Part shown: one piece after another, positions 26,276-34,968 of the stretch
Layout: each line of letters starts with the position of its first letter
Position numbering within the stretch: the first letter of the stretch is position 1
From: JAUVKT01 sp964634565
GTDB lineage: Bacteria > Bacteroidota > Bacteroidia > Bacteroidales > VadinHA17
Direction: 5' to 3'
Length of the DNA stretch: 64,000 bases
Assembly: GCA_964634565.1 (NCBI GenBank)
Contig: CAZWLP010000005.1
Location: forward strand, 1 to 64,000
Notes under the pieces: model-generated
Databases searched by the model: none
What the model was told of the DNA's origin: nothing
Seen by the model: the letters and a program-made list of their open reading frames with translations, nothing else
Made by a program: the position numbers and the translations under genes

Positions 26276-28720
26276 ATGAAGATCTCTTATAACTGGATAA
26301 AACAATACCTGGATATCGATAACAGCCCTGCTGAGCTTTCTGAAATACTTACCAATATCGGCCTTGAAGTAGAAGGCATGGAAGATTGGGTATCGATAGA
26401 AGGAGGTCTTGAAGGTATTATTATAGGTGAAGTAACTGAATGTAACCCTCATCCTAATGCAGATAAATTAAGTATCACCAAGGTTGATATAGGGCTGAAT
26501 GAGCCTTTACATATTGTGTGTGGTGCACCCAATGTTGCCAGGGGGCAAAAGGTTCCCGTTGCAACAATAGGGACGAAGCTTAAATTCAATAATAATGAGC
26601 TGGTAATAAAGAGATCAAAGATCAGGGGAGAGTTATCTGAAGGCATGATATGTGCAGAAGATGAACTGGGGCTGGGATCATCTCATGAAGGAATCATGGT
26701 TCTTCCCGCCAGTGCTGTGGTTGGTACTGAAGGCTCTGACTATTTCCCTGTAGAGAGAGACACAATTTTTGAGATCGGACTAACACCAAACAGGATAGAT
26801 GGAGCATCGCACTATGGTGTAGCAAGAGACCTTGCTGCATACTTCAACCTGCAGAAAAAGTCTGCTGCTTTAAAACCTGATATCAGCACATTTAAAGTTG
26901 ATAATACAGATAATGTAATTCCTGTTATTGTAGAAAACACAAGAGATTGCCCACGGTATACAGGAATAACAATAAGTAATATTAGCGTTAAAGAATCACC
27001 AGACTGGCTAAAAAACAGGCTAAAATCAATAGGCCTGACTCCAATAAATAATGTTGTTGATATTACCAATTACGTTCTTCATGAGATTGGACAACCTCTT
27101 CATGCCTTCGACGCGGATAAAATTGAAGGAGGAAAAGTAATTGTCAGAAATCTGCCGGATAAGACAAAGTTTATAAGCCTTGATGAGATGGAAAGAGAGC
27201 TTTCCGGGAAAGACCTTATGATATGTGATTCAAAGGGAGGTATGTGCATAGGAGGTGTTTTCGGCGGACTGAGATCAGGTGTTAACTTCGAAACAAAAAA
27301 TATTTTCCTTGAAAGTGCATATTTTAATCCTGTTTCAATAAGAAAATCTGCACGAAGACATGATTTAAATACCGATGCCTCGTTCAGGTTCGAAAGAGGA
27401 GCAGATTATGAAAATACACCCTGGGCATTAAAAAGAGCTTCATTATTAATTAAAGAGCTGGCAGGGGGATCTGTCTCATCAGATATTATTGATATATATC
27501 CGGAGAGAATCGAAAAGGTCAGTTTATCCGTTACATACTCAAATATTAAGAGGCTGATAGGCAATAATATAGATAAGAAACTTATAAAGAAGATACTGGA
27601 ATCTCTTGATTTTGATATCTCTTCGGAATCATCTGACGGGCTGAATGTTGTGGTACCCTCTTACAGGGTCGATGTTAGAAGAGAGGCGGATGTAATAGAA
27701 GAGATTCTGAGAATATATGGTTATAATAATATTGTTATCGGAAATAAGGTTAATTCAACTCTCAGCTATATCGAGAAGCCCGATAACGAGAAAATAGTTA
27801 ACAGCATCTCAGAAATGCTGTCAGGATATGGTTTTATGGAGATTATGTCTAATTCGCTTACGCAGGCAAGCTTCTATGAAGATAATCCTGATTTTGACAG
27901 ATCTAAACTTGTTATGCTTGCCAATCCTCTTAGCTCCGACCTGAATGCTATGAGGCAGACACTTCTTTATGGAGGTTTAAGCGCAATTGAAAGAAATATT
28001 AACCGGCAAAGTACTAACCTCAGGTTTTACGAATTTGGAAACTGCTATTTCAGAAAATCGTCTGAAGCAGCAAAAGTTGGTGATTATACTGAGAAATATT
28101 ACCTGGATCTTTTTATTAGCGGTAACCAGACTAAAGAATCATGGAATATGAAGTCATCTCCTGCAGACTTCTTTCTGATTAAATCAACAGTTAATATGAT
28201 ACTCGAGAAAGCAGGGGCCGAAATAAATAATATCAGAGAAAAAGATGCTGAAAAGGCATACTTCAGCGAGGGACTTAAATATAAGTTAAATGGTAACACT
28301 ATTGCACTGCTTGGAAAGATAAGCAGGAAAACCACTGCCGCATTTAATATAAAACAGGACGTCTTTTATGCCTCAGTCGACTGGAGCAGGATATTGGAGA
28401 TTATAAAAAATCTTAAACCCGGCTTCCATGAACTTGCGAAATTCCCGGCTGTCAGGCGCGATCTTGCCCTGCTTGTAAATTCAGATATTAAATTCGCCGA
28501 TTTAAAGGATCTTGCATTTAAGACCGAGAGAAATATTTTAAGGGAAGTGGGACTCTTTGATGTATACGAGGATGATTCTCTTGGTAAAAATAAGAAATCG
28601 TATGCAATAAGTTTTATCCTTAGGGATGATAAACGTACTCTGACCGATAAAATGATAGATAGGGTTATGAATAACCTTGTCAGGGTTTATACAAGCGAAA
28701 TGAATGCAACAATCCGATAA
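26276..28720 (+). CDS. pheT: Phenylalanine-tRNA ligase, beta subunit
   Basis: PheT pairs with PheS to charge tRNA-Phe. The 814-residue protein has the full bacterial layout: the N-terminal MKISYNWIKQYLDI, an OB-fold tRNA-binding domain (about 40-150, with CNPHPNADKLSITKVDIG), the B3/B4 editing region (DITNYVLHEIGQPLHAFDAD), B5, a catalytic-like core and a C-terminal anticodon-binding FDX-ACB domain (FPAVRRDLALLV). pheS is not adjacent. Its last 17 bases overlap the macro-domain gene, so the two should be cotranslated. Confidence 0.97.
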   Translation: MKISYNWIKQYLDIDNSPAELSEILTNIGLEVEGMEDWVSIEGGLEGIIIGEVTECNPHPNADKLSITKVDIGLNEPLHIVCGAPNVARGQKVPVATIGTKLKFNNNELVIKRSKIRGELSEGMICAEDELGLGSSHEGIMVLPASAVVGTEGSDYFPVERDTIFEIGLTPNRIDGASHYGVARDLAAYFNLQKKSAALKPDISTFKVDNTDNVIPVIVENTRDCPRYTGITISNISVKESPDWLKNRLKSIGLTPINNVVDITNYVLHEIGQPLHAFDADKIEGGKVIVRNLPDKTKFISLDEMERELSGKDLMICDSKGGMCIGGVFGGLRSGVNFETKNIFLESAYFNPVSIRKSARRHDLNTDASFRFERGADYENTPWALKRASLLIKELAGGSVSSDIIDIYPERIEKVSLSVTYSNIKRLIGNNIDKKLIKKILESLDFDISSESSDGLNVVVPSYRVDVRREADVIEEILRIYGYNNIVIGNKVNSTLSYIEKPDNEKIVNSISEMLSGYGFMEIMSNSLTQASFYEDNPDFDRSKLVMLANPLSSDLNAMRQTLLYGGLSAIERNINRQSTNLRFYEFGNCYFRKSSEAAKVGDYTEKYYLDLFISGNQTKESWNMKSSPADFFLIKSTVNMILEKAGAEINNIREKDAEKAYFSEGLKYKLNGNTIALLGKISRKTTAAFNIKQDVFYASVDWSRILEIIKNLKPGFHELAKFPAVRRDLALLVNSDIKFADLKDLAFKTERNILREVGLFDVYEDDSLGKNKKSYAISFILRDDKRTLTDKMIDRVMNNLVRVYTSEMNATIR

Positions 28721-29234
28721 TTCAGATAAGCGTATAAGGCTTGTTAAAGGCGATATAACTAAAATTGCCTGCGACGCAATAGTAAATGCAGCTAATAACT
28801 CCCTCCTTGGAGGCGCCGGTGTCGACGGAGCAATCCATCGTGTTGCCGGCCCCGCTTTGCTCCAGGAATGTAAAACACTTGAAGGTTGCCCCACAGGTGA
28901 GGCAAAAATCACATCAGGATATAATCTTCCATCAAAATATGTGATCCATACTGTTGGACCGATATGGAGGGGAGGACATAAAAATGAACATGAGCTGCTT
29001 GCAAAAAGCTACAGAAACTCACTGCTAAAGGCCAGCGAGAATAAATTTACATCTGTTGCATTCCCGGCTATATCGACCGGTGCCTACCATTTTCCTGTCG
29101 ACCAGGCTACTAATATTGCTATTAACGAGGTAAAAAGATTTATCGCAAAAAACAGCGAACCTCACGAAGTTATATTTGTTCTGTTTACTGATGAGTTGTA
29201 TAATCTTTATTTAAATCTACTTGCAGATGAATAA
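28704..29234 (+). CDS. Macro-domain ADP-ribose/O-acetyl-ADP-ribose hydrolase
   Basis: A 176-residue single macro domain of the MacroD/YmdB type. It shows IRLVKGDITKIACDAIVNAA, NNSLLGGAGVDGAIHRVAG, the YVIHTVGPIW segment and FPAISTGAYHFP, which form the ADP-ribose pocket with its catalytic Asn and Asp. Relatives remove the acyl group from O-acetyl-ADP-ribose or ADP-ribose from proteins and nucleic acids. The frame starts inside the end of pheT and itself overlaps the next gene by eight bases. No ADP-ribosyltransferase is visible nearby. Confidence 0.93.
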   Translation: MQQSDNSDKRIRLVKGDITKIACDAIVNAANNSLLGGAGVDGAIHRVAGPALLQECKTLEGCPTGEAKITSGYNLPSKYVIHTVGPIWRGGHKNEHELLAKSYRNSLLKASENKFTSVAFPAISTGAYHFPVDQATNIAINEVKRFIAKNSEPHEVIFVLFTDELYNLYLNLLADE

Positions 29235-30099
29235 ACTTACAGGCAGGATAAAGAGTTTCTTCTCCCTGGTTAAGTTCAGTCATACAATATTTGCTATGCC
29301 ATTTGCACTGTTTGGTTTTGCATTGGGCATTTACGACAATAATAAGATCTTCGATCTGAGAGTTCTATTATTAATAATTCTATGCATGGTTCTGGCTAGA
29401 AATGCAGCAATGGCTTTTAACAGGTTTGCTGATAAAAATATCGACAGGCTGAATCCCAGAACTGCTCAAAGAGAAATACCTGCAGGCATAGTTTCTGCCA
29501 GGGCAGCATTAATATTTGTTATAATAAATTCAATTCTTTTTATAATAACCACAGGTTTTATAAATAAACTTACTCTTTTCCTCTCTCCAGTGGCTCTGAT
29601 AATTATTCTTGGTTATAGTCTTACTAAAAGATTTACTGCATACAGCCATATCTTTCTCGGACTCTCACTGGCTCTGGCTCCGGTCGGTTCGTATATTTCT
29701 GTAACAGGTAAATTTGAAGTTGTTCCGATCCTCGTCGGACTTATAGTTCTGACATGGGTAGGAGGTTTTGATATTATATATTCACAACAGGATGCTGAAT
29801 TTGATTCTGATAATAAGCTTTATTCAATACCATCGAGATTCGGTAATAAAGGAGCCTCCATCATTTCTTTATTTCTTCATATACTAAGTATCGCAACAGC
29901 CATCGCAACAGGTCTCCTTCTAAATTCAGGCATTGTTTATTATACAGGTGTTCTGATTTTTGCAGCACTTCTTGCTATCGAACATATTGTTGCCCGTCCG
30001 GGCGATAAGCAAAATATCAATATGGCTTTTGCCACTATAAACAGCTATGCAGGTATGACATTTGTAGCTTTTGCAATTGCCGATATATTTATTGTATAG
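29227..30099 (+). CDS. UbiA-family prenyltransferase, probably of the MqnP type
   Basis: A 290-residue membrane prenyltransferase with about eight helices. I chose the ATG at 29227, since the TTG at 29221 is weaker and both overlap the macro gene end. The first prenyl-diphosphate site is AMAFNRFADKNIDRLNPRTA (Asn and Asp residues) and the second is DIIYSQQDAEFDSDNKLYSI. UbiA relatives attach a polyprenyl chain to an aromatic acid. The pattern and the presence of mqnA in the same window fit MqnP of the futalosine menaquinone route, but UbiA or another substrate cannot be excluded. Confidence 0.85.
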   Translation: MNKLTGRIKSFFSLVKFSHTIFAMPFALFGFALGIYDNNKIFDLRVLLLIILCMVLARNAAMAFNRFADKNIDRLNPRTAQREIPAGIVSARAALIFVIINSILFIITTGFINKLTLFLSPVALIIILGYSLTKRFTAYSHIFLGLSLALAPVGSYISVTGKFEVVPILVGLIVLTWVGGFDIIYSQQDAEFDSDNKLYSIPSRFGNKGASIISLFLHILSIATAIATGLLLNSGIVYYTGVLIFAALLAIEHIVARPGDKQNINMAFATINSYAGMTFVAFAIADIFIV

Positions 30100-30221
30100 A
30101 GTGATGCGGCGCTATTCTCTCCGGGGCCCGGCCAATCTTACACAAAACATGCTATATAATAACTTCCGGACTATAATTGAATTTTATTACTATATTACTT
30201 CGCCTAATTGCAAGTACATAT

Positions 30222-31343
30222 ATGAAAAACATTATTATTCAGGAAGTTAGGTCCAGGAAGGATCTAAGAACATTTATATATCTTCCTGAAAAGATTCACA
30301 GAAACAGGCCTGAATGGATGCCCCCCTTATTTAGTGATGAATGGGTCTTACTCGATCCGAAAAAGAACAAATCATTTTCCTATTGTGATTATATCCAGCT
30401 GCTTGCCTACAGAGGATCCACACCCGTTGGCAGGATAATGGGACTGATCAATACAAAATACAACCAGATAAAAGGTGAGCTTACCGGGCGATTCTGCTTT
30501 CTGGAGTGTTTTAATGAAGAAGATATTTCCCATGCTCTAATAGAAAGTGTCGAGAACTGGGCGCGTAAGAGGGGAATGACTAAGATAATCGGGCCCTACG
30601 CATTCTCAGATAAGGATCCTCAGGGTTGTCAGATAAGTGGTTTCGATACCCTGTCTGTTATTGCTGCTCCAAATAATGGACCATACCTGTCCGGACTAAT
30701 AGAAAAGGAAGGCTATTCCATGGAAGCTGACCTGGTGGAATATGTGGCAAAGATACCTGATAAACTTCCGGATCTTTTTTTAAGGATAATGGAAAGGGCA
30801 TCCCGTTTGGAGAACATTGAAATTATTGAGTTCAGAACAAAGAAGGAAATTAAACCCTATATCCTTGATATACTGGAAGTCATGAATGATACCTTTTCGT
30901 CTATTTATGGATTTGTTCCTCTGACCGACAGGGAAAAACGTGAATTTGCAAGAAGGTATTTACCTATACTGGATCCGGCCTTTATTAAAGCAGCCCGGGC
31001 AGGTAAGGAGCTTGTCGGATTTGTTATAGCTATGCCAAACATAAGTAGCGGAATGTTAAAGGCAAGGGGGAGACTATTCCCATTTGGATTTATCCATGTG
31101 CTAAGATCGCTGAAAAAAAGTACCGATCTTCTAATGTTACTTGGAGGTGTCAGAGAAAAATACAGGGGAAGAGGTATAGATGCAATAATGGGATCAAAGA
31201 TTCTGGAATCGGCTGCAAAAAGCAGAATGCTAACACTCGATAGTCATCTGGTTCTGGAGAGCAACAGAAGAATGAGATCCGAGTATGAACGACTGGGTGC
31301 AGAGGTAAGTAAGACCTTCCGCATTTTTCAGAAACAGCTTTAG
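30222..31343 (+). CDS. GNAT-like acetyltransferase (YghO-type)
   Basis: A 373-residue protein. I start it at ATG 30222; the TTG 15 codons upstream would add a poorly fitting extension. Residues about 40-130 and 290-360 look like GNAT segments (FLECFNEEDISHALIESVEN with IIGPYAFSDKDPQGCQISGF, then LLGGVREKYRGRGIDAIMGS with an acetyl-CoA-binding-like RGRGID). Relatives are annotated as YghO-like or GTP-binding-like acetyltransferases without known substrates. The 122 bases before it hold nothing clear. It overlaps the convergent DUF3078 gene end by four bases. Confidence 0.75.
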   Translation: MKNIIIQEVRSRKDLRTFIYLPEKIHRNRPEWMPPLFSDEWVLLDPKKNKSFSYCDYIQLLAYRGSTPVGRIMGLINTKYNQIKGELTGRFCFLECFNEEDISHALIESVENWARKRGMTKIIGPYAFSDKDPQGCQISGFDTLSVIAAPNNGPYLSGLIEKEGYSMEADLVEYVAKIPDKLPDLFLRIMERASRLENIEIIEFRTKKEIKPYILDILEVMNDTFSSIYGFVPLTDREKREFARRYLPILDPAFIKAARAGKELVGFVIAMPNISSGMLKARGRLFPFGFIHVLRSLKKSTDLLMLLGGVREKYRGRGIDAIMGSKILESAAKSRMLTLDSHLVLESNRRMRSEYERLGAEVSKTFRIFQKQL

Positions 31344-33268
31344 AACCTGAAAATAACAGATATACCGAAAATCTCCTTAAACTGAACTTTAGGCACTTTC
31401 TTCTGGTTACCATCTGCTCCAAGTACAGGTTCTCCATCCTCATCTGTTAAAGGAATAAGAGTGTCATCGTCATATATTAGATGAGTATTTAACCGCACAT
31501 CAGTAAACCAGTTCAGCTTCGCGGTAGCAATCATTTCCCAATCGATATCTATATTCAGAGGGTTATGAATATAGTTTGTAAACAACCTTATCTCATTCGA
31601 AAGGGTAACAATATCCCAGAGCTCTGCTTTGTGCTCAATCTGAATACTCATACCAGGCTCATGCTTTGATCGCTGATCGGCCGTCAGACCGTGCTTGGTT
31701 TGATCAATATGTACCGTGTCAGGCACAAATGTGGCCTTATAGGAAAGAGGTGCAAAGTTAATTGAGGTATTTTTGTTTGGCTTATAGTCCAATCCGAGAC
31801 CGACAGTTATGGTTGCCGGATTAAAAAACTTTGAGATAACTACAGAATCATTCGGATAATTATATCCATTTGCAAGCTGAGATTTGAATAACAGCATTGC
31901 GCTGAAATCAAATTTACCAAAGGCCTTATTGCTGAACTTTGATGAAATATCAAGAACGTCGATATTTTTTCTGACATCATACTTATTACCACCGTATCCT
32001 TCCGACATAATAAGACCATATTTAAACCTTCCTATTGTGTTCCAGCTAATTTTCTTCTCCTTATTTGTATAATTAGCGCTTCCCGAAACATCAATCAGGG
32101 TAGAGATATTGCTTTCACCCCCCTTAGTCCAGTTTTTAATAATAGCCTGGTTAAAAACAAAGGAGGCTTCAGAAAAGAACTTCCAGTATTGAGGAATTAT
32201 ATCTATTTTTTTTGGATCAGCCAGTCTGGTATGATCAAACTTATCCACCCCCACCCTTGCATCTGCTATCCTGGTCTCCTTATCCGGCCTCCTGAAATGG
32301 ATACCTTTTTCTACAATTACACTAACGGAGTCGCGTGAGGGGCTTCCAATCCATATCGACAATTCTTCACCCCATTCATTAATCAGCCAGAGCCTGGTCA
32401 TAGGGTTTGGATAATCGCTGAGCCAGATCTCTTCAGAGCCTTCAGAGCCTGTAAAAACTACTTTAGAAGAATCTTTTCTATGTGTAAATGACCTTATTAC
32501 ATCCATCGCAGCCTTGATAGAATCGCCGGTCATAGGGTTATTATAATAACTGAACGGGAAAAACTGGTTTGTACTAATAACTTCGCTCAGAGTATCCGAA
32601 ATAACAAGAATTACACTATCCCTGCGAACAGATTGCCTGCTGATTCTTGTAGAGTCAGTAAAAAGGGCAGCTGAATCTGACCGGGCCAGTGTCATAGAAG
32701 AGTCTTTCCCAACAGAGATCGATGTATCTTTAGCAGGAATTACAAAATGCAGAGTATCCCAGAGATAGAAATTGCTCCTTGGTATTTTAATGTGATCCCA
32801 CTCAAAGGCATTGATATACCACTCTGAAACATAAAACTGATCGTTTGTTGCTTCATAGAGATACCGTCCCATAGCCTTTCTTAAGGGATCATCAGGATTA
32901 TTCCAGATAGAAACATCATTATACCATTTTGTTATATACTCTATTGCTTCACCTTCAGTAAAATCTATTTCATTTATACTATTTTGAATCAGTGAATCAA
33001 GTTTCCTGGGATCTATAGTCTCTTTAATTATAAGACCTATATCAGATTCATCATTAAATACTCCTTCTATTGACAAGATGGGTTCCAGAGTTAAGGGTAT
33101 ACCAACTGTATCCTGGCTTACACTATCAGGCTTAACCAACACTGTATCTGACCTTACCACAGAAGAGTCAGCTTTAACTGTTTCCTGTGATCTTACAGTA
33201 TGGGTACTGAAAAATATTATTGAAACAAACAGTATAAAAAACTCTTTACGGAAAATATACTTCCTCAT
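31340..33268 (-). CDS. DUF3078 domain protein, probable outer-membrane beta-barrel
   Basis: A 642-residue protein with an N-terminal signal segment (FILFVSIIFFSTHTVRS). The middle is Ser/Asp-rich, and the C-terminal half (about 370-642) contains many alternating strands, including the DUF3078 hallmark IIKNWTKGGESNISTLIDVS and WNTIGRFKYGLIMSEGYG. The chain ends in FGISVIFRF, with an aromatic final residue as in outer-membrane barrels. The function is unknown. It is divergent from tnaA. Confidence 0.8.
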   Translation of the reverse strand: MRKYIFRKEFFILFVSIIFFSTHTVRSQETVKADSSVVRSDTVLVKPDSVSQDTVGIPLTLEPILSIEGVFNDESDIGLIIKETIDPRKLDSLIQNSINEIDFTEGEAIEYITKWYNDVSIWNNPDDPLRKAMGRYLYEATNDQFYVSEWYINAFEWDHIKIPRSNFYLWDTLHFVIPAKDTSISVGKDSSMTLARSDSAALFTDSTRISRQSVRRDSVILVISDTLSEVISTNQFFPFSYYNNPMTGDSIKAAMDVIRSFTHRKDSSKVVFTGSEGSEEIWLSDYPNPMTRLWLINEWGEELSIWIGSPSRDSVSVIVEKGIHFRRPDKETRIADARVGVDKFDHTRLADPKKIDIIPQYWKFFSEASFVFNQAIIKNWTKGGESNISTLIDVSGSANYTNKEKKISWNTIGRFKYGLIMSEGYGGNKYDVRKNIDVLDISSKFSNKAFGKFDFSAMLLFKSQLANGYNYPNDSVVISKFFNPATITVGLGLDYKPNKNTSINFAPLSYKATFVPDTVHIDQTKHGLTADQRSKHEPGMSIQIEHKAELWDIVTLSNEIRLFTNYIHNPLNIDIDWEMIATAKLNWFTDVRLNTHLIYDDDTLIPLTDEDGEPVLGADGNQKKVPKVQFKEIFGISVIFRF

Positions 33269-33290
33269 CCTAACTTTTGGTAGCTAATAA

Positions 33291-33320
33291 TTGAATATTC
33301 AATAAATGTGGATAATTTTG
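33291..33320 (+). promoter_or_regulatory. Bacteroidota promoter ahead of tnaA
   Basis: A -33 TTG (33291-33293), a 19-base spacer and a -7 box TAATTTTG (33313-33320), close to the TTTG-N19-TAnnTTTG pattern of this phylum. The -33 lies within a perfect 12-base palindrome, TTGAATATTCAA (33291-33302), which could be an operator. The predicted transcript start is near 33326, leaving about 160 bases of leader before tnaA. Confidence 0.55.
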
Positions 33321-33328
33321 CAAAAGCA

Positions 33329-33421
33329 ATGCCAAAAATAATGCATTTATTCAATATAACGGAATTTAGGAAAGAAGAAGTATACCGTAACCTTAAAAAG
33401 AGGGACGCCTACAGCTGTTAA
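33329..33421 (+). CDS. Possible 30-residue leader ORF upstream of tnaA
   Basis: An ATG just after the predicted transcript start opens a 30-codon frame (it begins MPKIMHLFNITEF) ending in TAA. Unlike the E. coli TnaC leader it has no Trp codon. A second mini-frame, MAPSQISF, starts at 33430 across a small TGGCT-CCA-AGCCA hairpin. Either may be chance. Confidence 0.25.
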   Translation: MPKIMHLFNITEFRKEEVYRNLKKRDAYSC

Positions 33422-33487
33422 CTATTAAAATGGCTCCAAGCCAGATATCCTTTTAATATATTTTCCTAACATTTTATTACAATAATC

Positions 33488-34864
33488 ATGAATTTACCAT
33501 ATGCCGAACCATTTAAAACAAAAATGGTTGAGTCAATCAGACAAAGCACACGAGAAGAACGTGAAAAGTGGATTACTGAAGCTTCTTACAATCTTTTCAA
33601 TTTAAAATCAGAACAGGTATTTATTGATCTTCTTACAGACTCCGGAACAGGTGCAATGAGTGACCGCCAGTGGTCAGAGATGATGCTTGGAGATGAAAGC
33701 TATGCCGGAGCAACTTCTTTCCGGAAACTTAAATCTGCAATTAACGAGATTACCGGATTCAAATACGTACTACCCACCCATCAGGGAAGAGCAGCCGAAA
33801 ATGTACTATTCTCAGTACTGGTAAAAGAAGGCGATATTATTCCAGGAAATTCTCACTTCGATACAACCAAGGGTCATATTGAGTTCAGAAAGGCAGAAGC
33901 CGTCGACTGTACCTGCGATATAGCAGGCGACACAAAAGCCATACATCCTTTTAAGGGCAATGTCGACCTTGTAAAACTGGAAACTGTTCTGAAAAAATAT
34001 CCTATCGATAAGATCCCCTTTATAATTCTGACCATTACCAATAATACAGCAGGGGGGCAACCTGTTAGCATGGAAAATATAAGGGAAAGTTCCCGACTGG
34101 CAAAAAAGTACGGAACCATGCTGATCATCGATTCTGCAAGATTTGCCGAAAACGCATACTTTATAAAGACCAGGGAAGAAGGATATAAAGATAAATCTAT
34201 CAAAGAAATAGTAAGGGAAATATTCTCGTATGCAGATGGAATGACAATGAGTTCTAAAAAGGATGCCATCGTTAATATGGGAGGCTTTATTGCTTTAAGT
34301 GATGAAAATATTTTTAAGGCAGCAGCCCAGTTTAATATTATGTTCGAAGGATATATTACATATGGAGGTCTGTCCGGACGTGATATGAATGCTCTTGCAC
34401 AGGGATTAATTGAAGGTACTGAATTTGAATTCCTGGAATCGAGAATTGCTCAGGTAAATTATCTTGGCACAGGACTTTTAAAAAACGGGGTACCCATCCA
34501 GGAGCCTGTTGGAGGTCATGCCGTATTTGTAAATGCACTCGAAATATATCCCCATATCCCCCGCGAAGAATTCCCTGCACAGACACTGGCAATAGAATTA
34601 TACCTTGAAGCAGGTATAAGAGGAGTTGAGATCGGTGCAATTATGGCCGACAGAGATCCGATTAGCAGGGAAAACAGGTATCCTGCCCTCGAACTTGTAA
34701 GACTGGCAATCCCAAGAAGAGTCTATTCGGATAATCATATGGATTACGTTATTGCAGCCCTTACCAATGTCTATAACAACAGGAATAAAATAACAGCAGG
34801 AGTGAAAATCATCGATGAGGCTCCACTGCTCAGGCATTTTACAGTTAAGCTGGAGAGATTATAA
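33488..34864 (+). CDS. tnaA: Tryptophanase
   Basis: A PLP lyase of the beta-eliminating family that splits tryptophan into indole, pyruvate and ammonia. The 458-residue protein has IDLLTDSGTGAMSDRQW, VLPTHQGRAAEN, NNTAGGQPVSMEN, IDSARFAENAYFIK and the lysine region MTMSSKKDAIVNMGG. Two residues that separate it from tyrosine phenol-lyase point to tryptophanase: Asp in SHFDTTKGH (phenol-lyase has Thr) and Ile in IRGVEIGA (phenol-lyase has Arg). No tryptophan permease gene is adjacent. The roughly 160-base leader suggests post-initiation control. Confidence 0.9.
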   Translation: MNLPYAEPFKTKMVESIRQSTREEREKWITEASYNLFNLKSEQVFIDLLTDSGTGAMSDRQWSEMMLGDESYAGATSFRKLKSAINEITGFKYVLPTHQGRAAENVLFSVLVKEGDIIPGNSHFDTTKGHIEFRKAEAVDCTCDIAGDTKAIHPFKGNVDLVKLETVLKKYPIDKIPFIILTITNNTAGGQPVSMENIRESSRLAKKYGTMLIIDSARFAENAYFIKTREEGYKDKSIKEIVREIFSYADGMTMSSKKDAIVNMGGFIALSDENIFKAAAQFNIMFEGYITYGGLSGRDMNALAQGLIEGTEFEFLESRIAQVNYLGTGLLKNGVPIQEPVGGHAVFVNALEIYPHIPREEFPAQTLAIELYLEAGIRGVEIGAIMADRDPISRENRYPALELVRLAIPRRVYSDNHMDYVIAALTNVYNNRNKITAGVKIIDEAPLLRHFTVKLERL

Positions 34865-34918
34865 GATTATAAGATTATAAGATTGTAAGATTATAAGATA
34901 TAAGATTGTAAGATTGCA
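34861..34918. repeat. Microsatellite-like ATAAGATT repeats
   Basis: About six imperfect units of ATAAGATT / GTAAGATT in tandem between tnaA and the MATE gene. The reverse-complement motif AATCTTAT recurs at 37298-37330. Confidence 0.75.
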
Positions 34919-34931
34919 TAACTATTTTGGC

Positions 34932-34939
34932 TACTTTTG
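34932..34939 (+). promoter_or_regulatory. -7 promoter box of the MATE gene (TACTTTTG)
   Basis: TACTTTTG lies 29 bases before the MATE start. TTG words at 34906 and 34914 are possible -33 elements, at 23 and 15 bases spacing. Confidence 0.5.
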
Positions 34940-34968
34940 CCAACTGTTTAAACAGATAAAGGTTTCCA

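Noticed and set aside
30177..30221. Upstream TTG start of the YghO-type acetyltransferase
   Set aside because: The ATG at 30222 gives a clean N-terminus (MKNIIIQEV). The same reasoning led me to reject TTG or GTG starts at 10874, 29221, 37896 and 49685.
33488..34864. Tyrosine phenol-lyase as the identity of the lyase
   Set aside because: Asp replaces the phenol-lyase Thr in SHFDTTKGH and Ile replaces the key Arg in IRGVEIGA. Both match tryptophanase.
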